Of a stretch of 64,000 bases of DNA, positions 1 through 8,417 are shown in pieces. The notes beneath the pieces were generated by a model, which was not told the DNA's origin, made no database searches, and was given only the letters and a program-made list of their open reading frames with translations. The stretch covers positions 496,001 through 560,000 of the forward strand of contig CANMSH010000002.1 in NCBI GenBank assembly GCA_947500525.1, given 5' to 3'. The number at the start of each line of letters is the position of its first letter. Position 1 is the first letter of the stretch. A program made the translations under genes and the position numbers. The DNA is from an uncultured Flavobacteriaceae bacterium (GTDB lineage Bacteria > Bacteroidota > Bacteroidia > Flavobacteriales > Flavobacteriaceae).

Positions 1-429
1 CATCTCTCGAGCTATTTCTCCATTCAAATCTGAAAGCACTTCAAAAGTTAATTCATTCTTTTCTTTCGTTGTAAGCGTGCTATCTGGCGTTTGAGGACTT
101 ATGGCGATTAACTTTGCTCCTTTTGCTTCAATTTGAGGTAAAGCATTTTGTAAGGTTCGTAATTCTAAATTACAATACGGGCACCACGTACCTCTATAAA
201 AAGTAAGAACAACTTTATGATTATCCAATATTGAATTCACACTTATCTCTTCTCCTTTGGCATTTGACAAGAGAATCTTGGGTATATAATCTCCCGTCTT
301 TGACGCTTGCGTTAAAATATCAGTTTTTTCTAGTTGACTCAACGCCTCTCGCATAATCTCTTGCGCTTCGCCTGGGTATCTTTGGGCACTGCCCTCTGCC
401 AATTCTTTAAGTTGTGCTGTTAGTGTCAT
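1..429 (-). CDS. Peroxiredoxin-like (AhpC/TSA) protein, N-terminal part
   Basis: The gene runs off the left edge, so only the first 143 codons are visible. After about 60 variable residues it enters a thioredoxin fold of the AhpC/TSA redoxin type: a strand VVLTFYRG followed by the active-site motif TWCPYC, then ELRTLQNALPQIEAKGAKLIAISPQ, the usual peroxiredoxin-like second half. The family reduces peroxides or acts as a thiol oxidoreductase in the cytoplasm; no signal peptide is present. The CxxC pair favours a thioredoxin-like redox role over a one-Cys peroxidase. It starts at an ATG giving MTLTAQLKEL. Family is fairly certain, substrate unknown. Confidence 0.8.
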   Translation of the reverse strand, partial: MTLTAQLKELAEGSAQRYPGEAQEIMREALSQLEKTDILTQASKTGDYIPKILLSNAKGEEISVNSILDNHKVVLTFYRGTWCPYCNLELRTLQNALPQIEAKGAKLIAISPQTPDSTLTTKEKNELTFEVLSDLNGEIAREM

Positions 430-504
430 GTATCCTGTTTTAAAACGTTTTAGTCAACGTTATACACACTACATTACAAGCGTTCGAAAAAAATTTCGTT
501 CTAA

Positions 505-1392
505 TTATTTTCTAGAAGTTATAAAATAGACTCCTGTCAATAGTATCCCTGCAGCAATAATAGATTGCAGTGACAATTCCTCTTTAAGCACCAACCAACC
601 TAAGAACAAGGCCACAATAGGATTAACATAAGCCGAGGTCGCTACTTTTTCGGGAGAAACCTTCAATAATAAATAGTTAAATGCGGTAAACGCCACTATA
701 CTTCCAAAAATTACCAACCCAATCATAGAAAGCAATACATCCAGATGCCAATCAATGGGAGAGATCCAAGTCTCCCCGAAAGCAAGACTAAAAAGAACTA
801 ATAATAAACCAGCAATAAACATTTGGTAACCTGTGCTTACAAAAAAACTTGAGGGTAAATCAATCTTTGAAACTAAAATACTCGCATAGCTCCAACATAA
901 TACACAACTTAGAATCATAAAGATTCCTATGATACTTTGTTCTTGGGATACAATTTCTTGTTGACTCACTAATAAATACATTCCGAGAATACCTAATCCT
1001 ATCCCTATAAGGGATTTTCGTTTCATTTCTTTTCGATCAATCAAACGCATTAGAACAAGTACAAATAAAGGTTGTGTTGATGAAATGAGTGCGGCAAAAC
1101 CACTATCAACATATTTTAATGCCCAGACAAAAACACCATTTCCATAAGCCAAGAAAAGAAAACCAGCAATAGTACAATTTAAGAGCTGCTTTTTACTAAT
1201 AGCCAATTTCAACCCCATAAACTTGGCAATTATAGCCACTAGAATACCCGCAATTACAAAACGTATACCAGCTAAAAAAAGAGGGGAAATTTGACCAACG
1301 GCGATTTTATTCAACAAATACGTCGAGCCCCAAATCACATAAATTGCGAAAAAAGCCAATATGATTAGTATTTTATTGTTTGATTTAGTCAT
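505..1392 (-). CDS. EamA/DMT-superfamily transporter
   Basis: A 295-residue inner-membrane protein with about ten hydrophobic helices arranged as two EamA repeats. The first repeat carries the typical VIWGSTYLLNKIAV and LAGIRFVIAGIL segments; the second ends in SAYVNPIVALFLGWLVLKE, the conserved end-of-repeat motif of the RhaT/YdcZ-like drug/metabolite transporter superfamily. Members export amino acids, nucleosides or other metabolites; the substrate cannot be read from sequence. It stands alone between the peroxiredoxin-like gene downstream and topB transcribed divergently. No clear TAnnTTTG box is seen upstream. Confidence 0.88.
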   Translation of the reverse strand: MTKSNNKILIILAFFAIYVIWGSTYLLNKIAVGQISPLFLAGIRFVIAGILVAIIAKFMGLKLAISKKQLLNCTIAGFLFLAYGNGVFVWALKYVDSGFAALISSTQPLFVLVLMRLIDRKEMKRKSLIGIGLGILGMYLLVSQQEIVSQEQSIIGIFMILSCVLCWSYASILVSKIDLPSSFFVSTGYQMFIAGLLLVLFSLAFGETWISPIDWHLDVLLSMIGLVIFGSIVAFTAFNYLLLKVSPEKVATSAYVNPIVALFLGWLVLKEELSLQSIIAAGILLTGVYFITSRK

Positions 1393-1568
1393 AACCTAGT
1401 TAGTGCTAAACGAATGTAAGCGTTTATTTATATAGGAGAAACATAAAGACGTTTTTCTTATTCACTTATAATGAACAAACTTTGAATAGTTCGTCAACAA
1501 GAAAAAGTAAGTATGATTGGTTTTTCAAACGAAAAAAACTATTTTGCGTTCCTCAAAAAAGCCTTAAT

Positions 1569-3857
1569 TTGAAAGTATGCATCGCCGAAAAACCAAGTGT
1601 AGCTAGAGAAATTGCTTCTGTGCTAGGAGCGACGACCAAGCGAGATGGTTACTTCGAGGGAAATGGATATGCCGTCACCTTTACTTTTGGTCATTTGTGT
1701 ACTTTGTTTGAACCCAATGATTACAAGCCTCATTGGAAAAGTTGGGACTTGAATAACCTTCCCATGCTACCTGAAAAATTTAAAGTTAAGGTTGCTGAAA
1801 ACTCAGGAATTAAAAAACAGTTTAAAATTGTAAAAAGTTTATTTGACAAAGCTGATTTAGTTATAAATTGTGGGGACGCGGGGCAAGAAGGAGAACTAAT
1901 TCAACGATGGGTATTAGACCAAGCAAATTATAAAGGAGAAGTAAAACGTTTATGGATTTCATCATTAACTACTGAGGCCATAAAAGAAGGGTTTAAAAAT
2001 TTAAAGCCTTCTGAAGATTATGACAATTTGTACTATGCTGGTTTTTCTAGATCTATCGGAGATTGGATCTTAGGTATGAATGCAACACGATTATATACTG
2101 TTAAACATGGTGGTTACAAGCAGGTATTATCTGTAGGACGCGTTCAAACACCAACCTTGGCAATGCTAGTGAATCGATTTAAGGAAATTGAAAATTTTAA
2201 GCCACAACCCTACTGGGAACTTCAGACGCTCTATAGAGAGACCTTATTTAGTTATGAAGAAGGTCGCTTCCTAAAAATGGAAGACGGTCAATTAGTTGCA
2301 AACAAGGTAAAAGAAGATACATTTGAAATAGTTTCGATTACTAAGAAAAAAGGTAAAGAATATGCGCCAAAACTGTTTGACCTTACAGGTCTACAGGTCT
2401 ATTGTAATACAAAGTTTGGTTTTACGGCAGACGAGACCTTAAAAATTGCTCAAAAATTATATGAGCAAAAAGTAGTAACGTATCCCAGAGTAGACACTAC
2501 ATTTTTACCAAATGACGTATATCCGAAAGTAAAAGGTATTTTACAAAAATTAACTTCTTATTCAGCGTTAACAACCGCTATCTTATCGGGAAAGATTCGA
2601 AAATCTTCAAAAGTATTTAATGACAAAAAGGTAACAGATCATCATGCCATTATTCCTACGGGCATAGAGATTAACTTACAATATAACCAACAACAGGTAT
2701 ATGACGCCATTGTAAAACGATTTATCGCGGTATTTTATCCAGATTGTGAGGTTTCTAATACGACTATCATCGGTGTAGCGGCAGATGTTAAATTTAAAAC
2801 AACAGGAAAGGAAATTTTATCAAAGGGATGGCGGCTTATATTTGAAAATGCCAATAACGCATCCAAACAAACCGGAATATTACCAAACTTTACGAAAGGA
2901 GAAAAAGGAGATCATGAGCCTTCCTTTTTAGAAAAACATACCAAAGCACCGAATCAATTTACTGAAGCTACCCTTTTAAGAGCTATGGAAACCGCTGGAA
3001 AGCAAGTAGATGATGAAGAGTTGCGCGAATTGATGAAAGAAAATGGAATTGGGAGACCTTCGACGCGGGCAAATATTATTGAAACATTATTTAAACGAAA
3101 ATATGTACGTCGTAATAAAAAACAATTACTACCAACAACCACCGGGATACAATTAATAGAGACCATTCAAAACGATTTATTAAAATCTGCAGAATTAACT
3201 GGTTCTTGGGAAAAACAACTCAAAGATATTGAGAAAGGTACGTTTGGCGCAGGCACTTTTATCAAAAACATGAAAAGAATGGTCGACCAATTGGTATATG
3301 AAGTACGAAGCGAGTCAAAGGCTGCCAACATATCCCATACACTAGCGGTACAAAAAAAAGTGGTTAAAAAAGTGACATCTAAAACTGAGGTCACTGGTCA
3401 AGCTTGTCCAAAATGTAGCCAAGGAAAATTATTAAAAGGATCGTCAGCTTATGGATGTAATCATTATAACAATGGATGTGATTTTAAATTACCTTTTAAA
3501 TTTGGGCTAAAAAAAATCTCAGACAAACAATTTATTCGTCTTTTACAGAAAGGTGAAACCGTTAAATTGAAAGGTTTTAAAATTAATGAGGAAACAAAGC
3601 AAGGGGTCTTACATTTTGATGCTAATTTTAATCTTAAATTAAAAGAAACGACAGCACCATCCATTCCTGATGTTTTAAAGTGCCCAGTATGTAAAAAAGG
3701 AACAGTTTTAAAGGGGAAAACATCCTATGGATGTAGTGCTTATAAAAGCGGTTGTAACTTTCGTTATCCTTTTGATAAAATTAGAACTAAGGCTTCTGGG
3801 AAACCGCTAACTAAAGAACTTGTTTTTTCTATTCTGAGCAGGAACGAACAAATTTGA
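1569..3857 (+). CDS. topB: DNA topoisomerase III (type IA)
   Basis: Relaxes and decatenates DNA by single-strand passage. The reading frame can be extended upstream to a TTG at 1482, but family N-termini begin KVCIAEKPSVAREIA, which matches the TTG codon chosen here (762 residues). Visible are the TOPRIM domain at the N-terminus (EKPS, then NCGDAGQEGELI with acidic metal ligands), the catalytic tyrosine near residue 305 in TYPRVDTTFL, and two C-terminal zinc-ribbon modules at roughly 612-645 and 705-738, each with CPxC and a second Cys pair in YGC..NGC. The small S4 gene follows after 44 bases. The start codon is the least certain part. Confidence 0.93.
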   Translation: MKVCIAEKPSVAREIASVLGATTKRDGYFEGNGYAVTFTFGHLCTLFEPNDYKPHWKSWDLNNLPMLPEKFKVKVAENSGIKKQFKIVKSLFDKADLVINCGDAGQEGELIQRWVLDQANYKGEVKRLWISSLTTEAIKEGFKNLKPSEDYDNLYYAGFSRSIGDWILGMNATRLYTVKHGGYKQVLSVGRVQTPTLAMLVNRFKEIENFKPQPYWELQTLYRETLFSYEEGRFLKMEDGQLVANKVKEDTFEIVSITKKKGKEYAPKLFDLTGLQVYCNTKFGFTADETLKIAQKLYEQKVVTYPRVDTTFLPNDVYPKVKGILQKLTSYSALTTAILSGKIRKSSKVFNDKKVTDHHAIIPTGIEINLQYNQQQVYDAIVKRFIAVFYPDCEVSNTTIIGVAADVKFKTTGKEILSKGWRLIFENANNASKQTGILPNFTKGEKGDHEPSFLEKHTKAPNQFTEATLLRAMETAGKQVDDEELRELMKENGIGRPSTRANIIETLFKRKYVRRNKKQLLPTTTGIQLIETIQNDLLKSAELTGSWEKQLKDIEKGTFGAGTFIKNMKRMVDQLVYEVRSESKAANISHTLAVQKKVVKKVTSKTEVTGQACPKCSQGKLLKGSSAYGCNHYNNGCDFKLPFKFGLKKISDKQFIRLLQKGETVKLKGFKINEETKQGVLHFDANFNLKLKETTAPSIPDVLKCPVCKKGTVLKGKTSYGCSAYKSGCNFRYPFDKIRTKASGKPLTKELVFSILSRNEQI

Positions 3858-3901
3858 GTATATTATAGAATTAATATGGCACACCACATAATATCAAGAC
3901 T

Positions 3902-4129
3902 ATGACTAAAATAACCAACCATATATTTAAGTTGAAAGAAGAACAAGATTATATCCAATTAAATAATCTTCTACAAGTATTTCAACTGGCACAAACGGGC
4001 GGACATGCCAAATTAATCATTCAAAATAAAGAGGTGAAAGTAAATGGTGTCATCGAAACACAGATCCGTAAAAAACTAAAAAAGACTGACGTTATTCTTG
4101 TTGCTAATCACTCTATAACTATTGAATAA
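3902..4129 (+). CDS. Small S4-domain RNA-binding protein (YbcJ-like)
   Basis: A 75-residue protein that is essentially one S4 domain: FIKLNNLLQVFQLAQTGG-like helix, then AKLIIQNKEVKVNGVIETQIRKKL, the signature turn of the alpha-L RNA-binding fold. YbcJ/RqcP-like stand-alone S4 proteins bind rRNA or tRNA-ribosome complexes; which of these applies cannot be decided. It follows topB closely and is probably cotranscribed with it. No terminator for this strand is evident downstream; the hairpin that follows serves the opposite strand. Confidence 0.82.
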   Translation: MTKITNHIFKLKEEQDYIQLNNLLQVFQLAQTGGHAKLIIQNKEVKVNGVIETQIRKKLKKTDVILVANHSITIE

Positions 4130-4160
4130 TCTTATAGCTAGATCGATCTATTACTGAAGT

Positions 4161-4199
4161 AAAAAAGCCAAAGTCCGATATCCTATCTACCAGACTTTG
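4161..4199 (-). terminator. Intrinsic terminator of the lamin-tail lipoprotein gene
   Basis: Perfect 7-bp arms CAAAGTC/GACTTTG around a 17-base loop. Read on the minus strand the stem is followed by GCTTTTTTAC, a T-run. It lies just past the stop codon of the minus-strand lipoprotein gene. Confidence 0.65.
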
Positions 4200-4247
4200 A
4201 CTCAACAAACAAAACTATAGACTTCTATATTCTATATTTTGGTATCT

Positions 4248-6602
4248 TTATTGTGGTGTAATTTCTATACGAAACACATTATATCCTCCTCTTGAGTCTT
4301 CTAGATAAACAACACCAGCGGGAGCCTCAATAAGGCCTTTTCCAAATTGCACGTCGTTAATTTCACCGACTCTTCTTACAAGATTGTTGCCATCAGTAGC
4401 TCCGGTATTGGGTCCTCCTTGTCGAGGAGCCTGGTCGGCGCCAAATCCTACCGCTTGATCTACTTCTGTTCCTGCATCATATAGGTATGATTTTTCACTA
4501 GCGCCTGTTCCTGATGCAGCCACTCCGTTTTCATCCCATAATGGGTATCCTGCATTATTATACGAAATGAACCAATCATTAGTTTGTACGAACATAGTAC
4601 TAAATCCTAGTTTATAACCTTGCCCTTGAGGCACCTCTAATGTAAAGTTCAATTCTCCGCCAGGGCCTTGATTCGTTGTTTCATTACTCGCTGCAACTGG
4701 TAAGCCTAAATTGGAAATAAAATCTATTGCTGGAGCATTGTTACCATCTTCAGCCAATTCTTCTAACCCATTTCCTGTTGGATTCACTTGACCTTGCAAT
4801 ACCAACGGATCACTGGTAGAATTAAAAGCATATACCAAGCCAGGAGAGAAAACACTTAAAGAAGATGATAATCTTAATGGTGCCCCAGCCGAACCTGTTT
4901 CATTTAACCAATTATAAAAAACTGCTGGATTCCCGTTTTCTGCAATCTCTTCAAGCCCAACGCCTCTATCTACTTCACCTACTGTGAACAAAGGGTTTGG
5001 CAATGCATGTAGTACTGCAATACCTGGTGTAATTCCAAAACCATTATCTTGGTTAAACGGAGTACCAGCAGCAGTTTTTGCCGTAATAGTAAACGTAAAT
5101 GTACCTGCAGATGAACCATTTCCTGGAGTATAATCGAGAACTGCAGAAATATAGTCTGATGCTGTTGTTGTTCTACCTTCAACAAGGCGCACTAAATTAT
5201 TGCTATCTGCTGGGCCAACATTGGGTCCTGCGGGAGGAAAGTTATCAGGATCGTTGTCTGCCTCAGTACCTGAATCATATAGAGATAACTGATCGGCAAT
5301 GTCAACCCCGTTTAGAGCTGTTCCGTTTTCCCATAAATCTATACCGGCTCCATCTGTAGGTGCTAAGAACCAATCGTTACTATTAAACATCATAGTTACT
5401 GGCGAGAATTTCGTGCCTGGCACCGCCTGAAACGTAATTTGATATTGGTCGCCTATCTCTACTAGCCTTCCTGGTGTACTAGCCCCAACAGGTGTATTAA
5501 ATATATGTGCTGCCAGATAGTTCGTAACATTGCTAATTTTAACATTAAACGTTGTTGTTGCTCCAACGGCATCATTTGCAAAACCTAATGATGGATTCAC
5601 TTCTTCGGTCCAATCAGCTGCAGTATCTCCACTACCATCATATTCAATACTATTACCATCTAATTGAACTGTTGGTACGAAATCCCCAGCTGTCCAAATA
5701 CCAGCTTCAACGGCCACGTTTTCACGGGCACTACCTCCTGCTCCCCATTGTACGAAATCCATAATGGCATCAGCACTCGTGAAACTATTATTTGAATATA
5801 AACCTATACCACCACTTGTATCGGGCATATCATATGGTAACACTAAAAACTCTCCTGCTGCTAATTGAATTGTACCACTCTCTGGAGTAATATTTCCAAT
5901 TTGCACATAGGTTCCTGGGCCTAAACACAACCAATATGATGCTAAATCAACCGTAACATCTCCATTGTTATAAATTTCCACTAAATCTCTGCTACCATAC
6001 TGAATCTCATTAAATACAACTGAACGTACTTCTTGTGGCACAGTCAAAACATTTTCGCTACCAAAAGTAACACTACTTGTTTCTGCCCAGTCAGCAGCTC
6101 CTTCTCCTTCTCCATCATAAATTATACTGTTACTTTCGGCTGATACAGTTGGAACAAATTCTCCTGAATTCCATATACCCGCAGCAACGGCTACATTTTC
6201 ACGAGCAGTTCCACCTGATCCGTACTGTACAAAATCTACAATAGCGTTTGCATTAGTGAATTCATTTGAATTGTATAAACCTAAACCAGCATTGTCATCA
6301 GGCATTTCATAAGGTAATACCACGTAACCACCAGCTGGCAAATTACTTACCGAACCACTTTGAGGGGTAATACTACTTAATTGTACATATGTACCAGGGC
6401 CTAAGCATAGCCAATAATCGCTAATATCAGCGGTCTCGCTACCTGTATTTAAAATTTCTACTAAATCAGTTCCTTTGTACTGAACTTCGTTAAAAACAAC
6501 CGAAACTTCTGCTTCCGTTGGTGTAATGACGCGATCGTCATTGTCTGAACAAGATGCAATAAATAATACTGCAGCTATTAACACTAATAATTTTGTTTTC
6601 AT
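4248..6602 (-). CDS. Surface lipoprotein with two lamin-tail domains and spondin-like C-terminus
   Basis: 784 residues beginning with a lipoprotein signal, lipobox FIASC (Cys18). Two tandem lamin-tail (LTD) repeats follow, about 34-180 and 191-340; each opens with VVFNE.QY, contains the identical stretch YWLCLGPGTYVQ, and has ARENVAV and DWxE landmarks, so they look like an internal duplication. From about 350 to the end are two spondin_N-like segments (TNDWF/SNDWF, SLYDSGTE/YLYDAGTE, GPN.G..D.NNLVR appear in both). LTDs are protein- or matrix-binding immunoglobulin-like folds; spondin domains bind extracellular partners. Likely an exported adhesin or matrix protein. A TAACTTTG promoter and a Crp-type palindrome lie upstream. 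Function is inferred from domains only. Confidence 0.85.
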   Translation of the reverse strand: MKTKLLVLIAAVLFIASCSDNDDRVITPTEAEVSVVFNEVQYKGTDLVEILNTGSETADISDYWLCLGPGTYVQLSSITPQSGSVSNLPAGGYVVLPYEMPDDNAGLGLYNSNEFTNANAIVDFVQYGSGGTARENVAVAAGIWNSGEFVPTVSAESNSIIYDGEGEGAADWAETSSVTFGSENVLTVPQEVRSVVFNEIQYGSRDLVEIYNNGDVTVDLASYWLCLGPGTYVQIGNITPESGTIQLAAGEFLVLPYDMPDTSGGIGLYSNNSFTSADAIMDFVQWGAGGSARENVAVEAGIWTAGDFVPTVQLDGNSIEYDGSGDTAADWTEEVNPSLGFANDAVGATTTFNVKISNVTNYLAAHIFNTPVGASTPGRLVEIGDQYQITFQAVPGTKFSPVTMMFNSNDWFLAPTDGAGIDLWENGTALNGVDIADQLSLYDSGTEADNDPDNFPPAGPNVGPADSNNLVRLVEGRTTTASDYISAVLDYTPGNGSSAGTFTFTITAKTAAGTPFNQDNGFGITPGIAVLHALPNPLFTVGEVDRGVGLEEIAENGNPAVFYNWLNETGSAGAPLRLSSSLSVFSPGLVYAFNSTSDPLVLQGQVNPTGNGLEELAEDGNNAPAIDFISNLGLPVAASNETTNQGPGGELNFTLEVPQGQGYKLGFSTMFVQTNDWFISYNNAGYPLWDENGVAASGTGASEKSYLYDAGTEVDQAVGFGADQAPRQGGPNTGATDGNNLVRRVGEINDVQFGKGLIEAPAGVVYLEDSRGGYNVFRIEITPQ

Positions 6603-6632
6603 CTTACTAATTTTACATTAAATATTCTTCAG

Positions 6633-6640
6633 CAAAGTTA
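6633..6640 (-). promoter_or_regulatory. Predicted -7 promoter element TAACTTTG
   Basis: Exact match to the Bacteroidota -7 consensus TAnnTTTG on the minus strand, 30 bases upstream of the lipoprotein ATG. With the final G at about -4, transcription would start near 6629. No TTG -33 element is found at the usual distance, which fits an activator-dependent promoter. Confidence 0.65.
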
Positions 6641-6661
6641 GTATCAGAGTCAGCATTAAAA

Positions 6662-6679
6662 CGGTGACAAAAATCACCG
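6662..6679. promoter_or_regulatory. Candidate Crp-family operator, CGGTGA-N6-TCACCG
   Basis: Perfect 6-bp inverted repeat with a 6-base spacer that contains GTGA-N6-TCAC, the core of the CRP consensus. Its centre is about 41.5 bases upstream of the start predicted from the adjacent -7 box, the class II activator position. The neighbouring upstream gene encodes a Crp-family protein with a CRP-like recognition helix. Binding is inferred. Confidence 0.55.
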
Positions 6680-6857
6680 AAAGACGTTAAAAAAAACAAA
6701 ATAAATGTTAATTTATGTTAAGGTTTTTATCGATAAATTATTCAAACTAATTAATTGATTATCAAAACTATACGTATTTTTACATATAGCATTAATTTAA
6801 TATTTAAGTTCTATGAAATTTACAGTAATTTTTACAATGAAATGACGTTCGTAAAAG

Positions 6858-6917
6858 AGCTCGATTTGAAACTTTTCAATGTAGCAAACATGAAATTTTC
6901 AATGTGAAAATCGAGCT
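6858..6917. repeat. Inverted repeat enclosing two direct repeats
   Basis: Perfect 10-bp arms AGCTCGATTT/AAATCGAGCT enclose 40 bases with two copies of GAAA(c)TTTTCAATGT, starting at 6868 and 6892 and differing by a one-base indel. On the minus strand the right-hand arm is followed by CTTTTAC, so it might end the Crp-family transcript, but the loop is long for a terminator. Nature unknown. Confidence 0.5.
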
Positions 6918-6962
6918 AGAAATAGTGAAGAAATGAATATCGTTTTCTAAGATAAAACTCTT

Positions 6963-7661
6963 TTAAGCAATCATTCTATTATCGTTAACTAACAATTCGA
7001 TATGACGTTTGTGTTGAACTAAAAACTCTTGACTTTCAAGTTTCTTAGTAATTCTAGAAATCACTTCTCGTGAAGTTCCTAAATCTGAAGCAATACTCTG
7101 ATGTGATAAGTGTAACATGTTAGAATTAGAAAGGTTAGACTTCTTGTTAAGATATTTAATCAACCTATCCTCCATCTTAAAACAGATAATATCTTTCGTT
7201 GTTCTAAGTAGATCCTCAAAATTTCTTTGATAATCATTAATAATGACTTTGCTAAAAGATGGATAGTTAACAAACCATTCTTTTACTTTTCTCATTGGCA
7301 AGCATAATACCAGCGTTTGATCTTCTGCAATAGCTGAGAAATTAATGGGTTCTTGCACAAATAAATGATTAAAACTCATGATGCAAGATTCTCCTGGATT
7401 AATATAATACAGTAAAAATTGAACGTTATCCTCTTCTGCATACATTTTAATCACTCCATCCAAGACAATTGGCAAAAAGTCTAAATAAGCACCTTGATGA
7501 ACAATATGTTCACCACTTGAGAATTGTTCATACGTTGCATTAGCAATGATATCAGCATATAAATCTTTATGTAGAGCAGGTAAACATTGTCTTAAGCGTT
7601 GTTGATCAATCATTCTAATAGAATTGGAGTTAGTAATAGAGGTTTGAAATTTAGACGACAT
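6963..7661 (-). CDS. Crp/Fnr-family transcriptional regulator
   Basis: 232 residues: an N-terminal cyclic-nucleotide-binding beta-roll (about 30-140), a dimerisation helix, and a C-terminal winged helix-turn-helix at about 185-215. The beta-roll has the family glycines (LDG, NPGES) but lacks the Arg-Ser/Thr of the cAMP phosphate-binding cassette, so cAMP is unlikely to be its ligand; there is no FNR-type Cys cluster. The recognition helix TSREVISRITKKLE retains Arg198, Glu199 and Arg203, equivalent to CRP Arg180, Glu181 and Arg185, which read GTGA half-sites. A GTGA-N6-TCAC palindrome lies in front of the next gene downstream. It follows the DUF2490 gene by 42 bases on the same strand and may share its transcript. 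Confidence 0.88.
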   Translation of the reverse strand: MSSKFQTSITNSNSIRMIDQQRLRQCLPALHKDLYADIIANATYEQFSSGEHIVHQGAYLDFLPIVLDGVIKMYAEEDNVQFLLYYINPGESCIMSFNHLFVQEPINFSAIAEDQTLVLCLPMRKVKEWFVNYPSFSKVIINDYQRNFEDLLRTTKDIICFKMEDRLIKYLNKKSNLSNSNMLHLSHQSIASDLGTSREVISRITKKLESQEFLVQHKRHIELLVNDNRMIA

Positions 7662-7703
7662 AATTTCAAAACATTACAAACACTCAAGAATAACAACAAA
7701 TTA

Positions 7704-8417
7704 TTATTTGATGGTATATGAATACTTAAAACTCAAAATATTTACAGTTTCTGGATCTGTAGTGTTGAATTCTTTTTCTAACCGATATAGCAAACTAAAC
7801 CGCCCAATTTTCTTCACTTTGTAGCTGGTTCCTAGACTGATTCTATATTTATCGAAACCATTTGAATCTCCATTTTGCTGAAATCTATTAAATAATTCAC
7901 ATGAAAGTTCAGGGTCTAATTTCCAATTCTTAAAATTATAACCTAACGTTGTTTTAAATCTAACTCGTTGCCTTGCAACATCACCTTCGGCCGAAGAAAT
8001 ACCTAGTTCATTTCTATGTTGATACCGTATTCTATATTTTAATCCGAATCGGTCTAACTTATGTCTGAAAGAAAGATCTAAGTGATATCTCAAATGATTC
8101 TCATAGCCTTGAATTCGACCATTCGTATCATTATCTCTAATATAGCGCACTCCAACTCCAATTCTGAAATTACTTGGTAATTTATAAGATGCGCCCAGTT
8201 CACCAAAATATTGATCTACAGTAGCGGCATCATCTTTCAATCGTAATTGTCCTTCTAAACTAAACGTAAGCTTTTCACTACGTTCGTATTGTAATTCTAA
8301 AGCACTCCATGTTCTAAAATCGGTCAAATCCTCCTGAGCAGTCATCGAATGGAGGCTTACAAAAAAAACAAACTGGAGAAATCTCTTCAACGAAATCATT
8401 TGTATCTTAAAAATCAT
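7704..8417 (-). CDS. DUF2490 outer-membrane beta-barrel protein
   Basis: 237 residues with an N-terminal signal peptide ending near MTAQ, then DFRTWSALELQYE and alternating polar/hydrophobic strands with aromatic girdles (GELGASYKLP, RIGVGVRYIRDND, KYRIRYQHRNE) closing on FKYSYTI, the pattern of DUF2490 barrels. These are Bacteroidota outer-membrane proteins of unknown function. Its ATG overlaps the stop of the DUF4956 gene by four bases, so the two are translationally coupled. The N-terminus MIFKIQMISLKRFLQF contains a later in-frame ATG that could be the true start. Confidence 0.82.
   Translation of the reverse strand: MIFKIQMISLKRFLQFVFFVSLHSMTAQEDLTDFRTWSALELQYERSEKLTFSLEGQLRLKDDAATVDQYFGELGASYKLPSNFRIGVGVRYIRDNDTNGRIQGYENHLRYHLDLSFRHKLDRFGLKYRIRYQHRNELGISSAEGDVARQRVRFKTTLGYNFKNWKLDPELSCELFNRFQQNGDSNGFDKYRISLGTSYKVKKIGRFSLLYRLEKEFNTTDPETVNILSFKYSYTIK

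Larger units (their letters stand above)
6603..6962. other. 360-base intergenic control region
   Basis: Gene-free stretch between the lipoprotein start and the stop of the Crp-family gene, both on the minus strand. It holds a promoter box, a GTGA-N6-TCAC palindrome, a 12-bp palindrome TTTATCGATAAA at 6726-6737, and an inverted repeat enclosing two direct repeats; each main element is listed separately. No RNA gene was recognised. Confidence 0.7.

Noticed and set aside
1482-1568. Upstream TTG start of topB
   Set aside because: Family N-termini start at KVCIAEKPSVAREIA and the 29 extra residues are low-complexity and basic with no homology that I recognise.
6842-6907. 21-codon ORF MTFVKELDLKLFNVANMKFSM
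   Set aside because: It coincides with the inverted/direct repeat element, has no promoter box at a sensible distance and no recognisable relative; probably chance.
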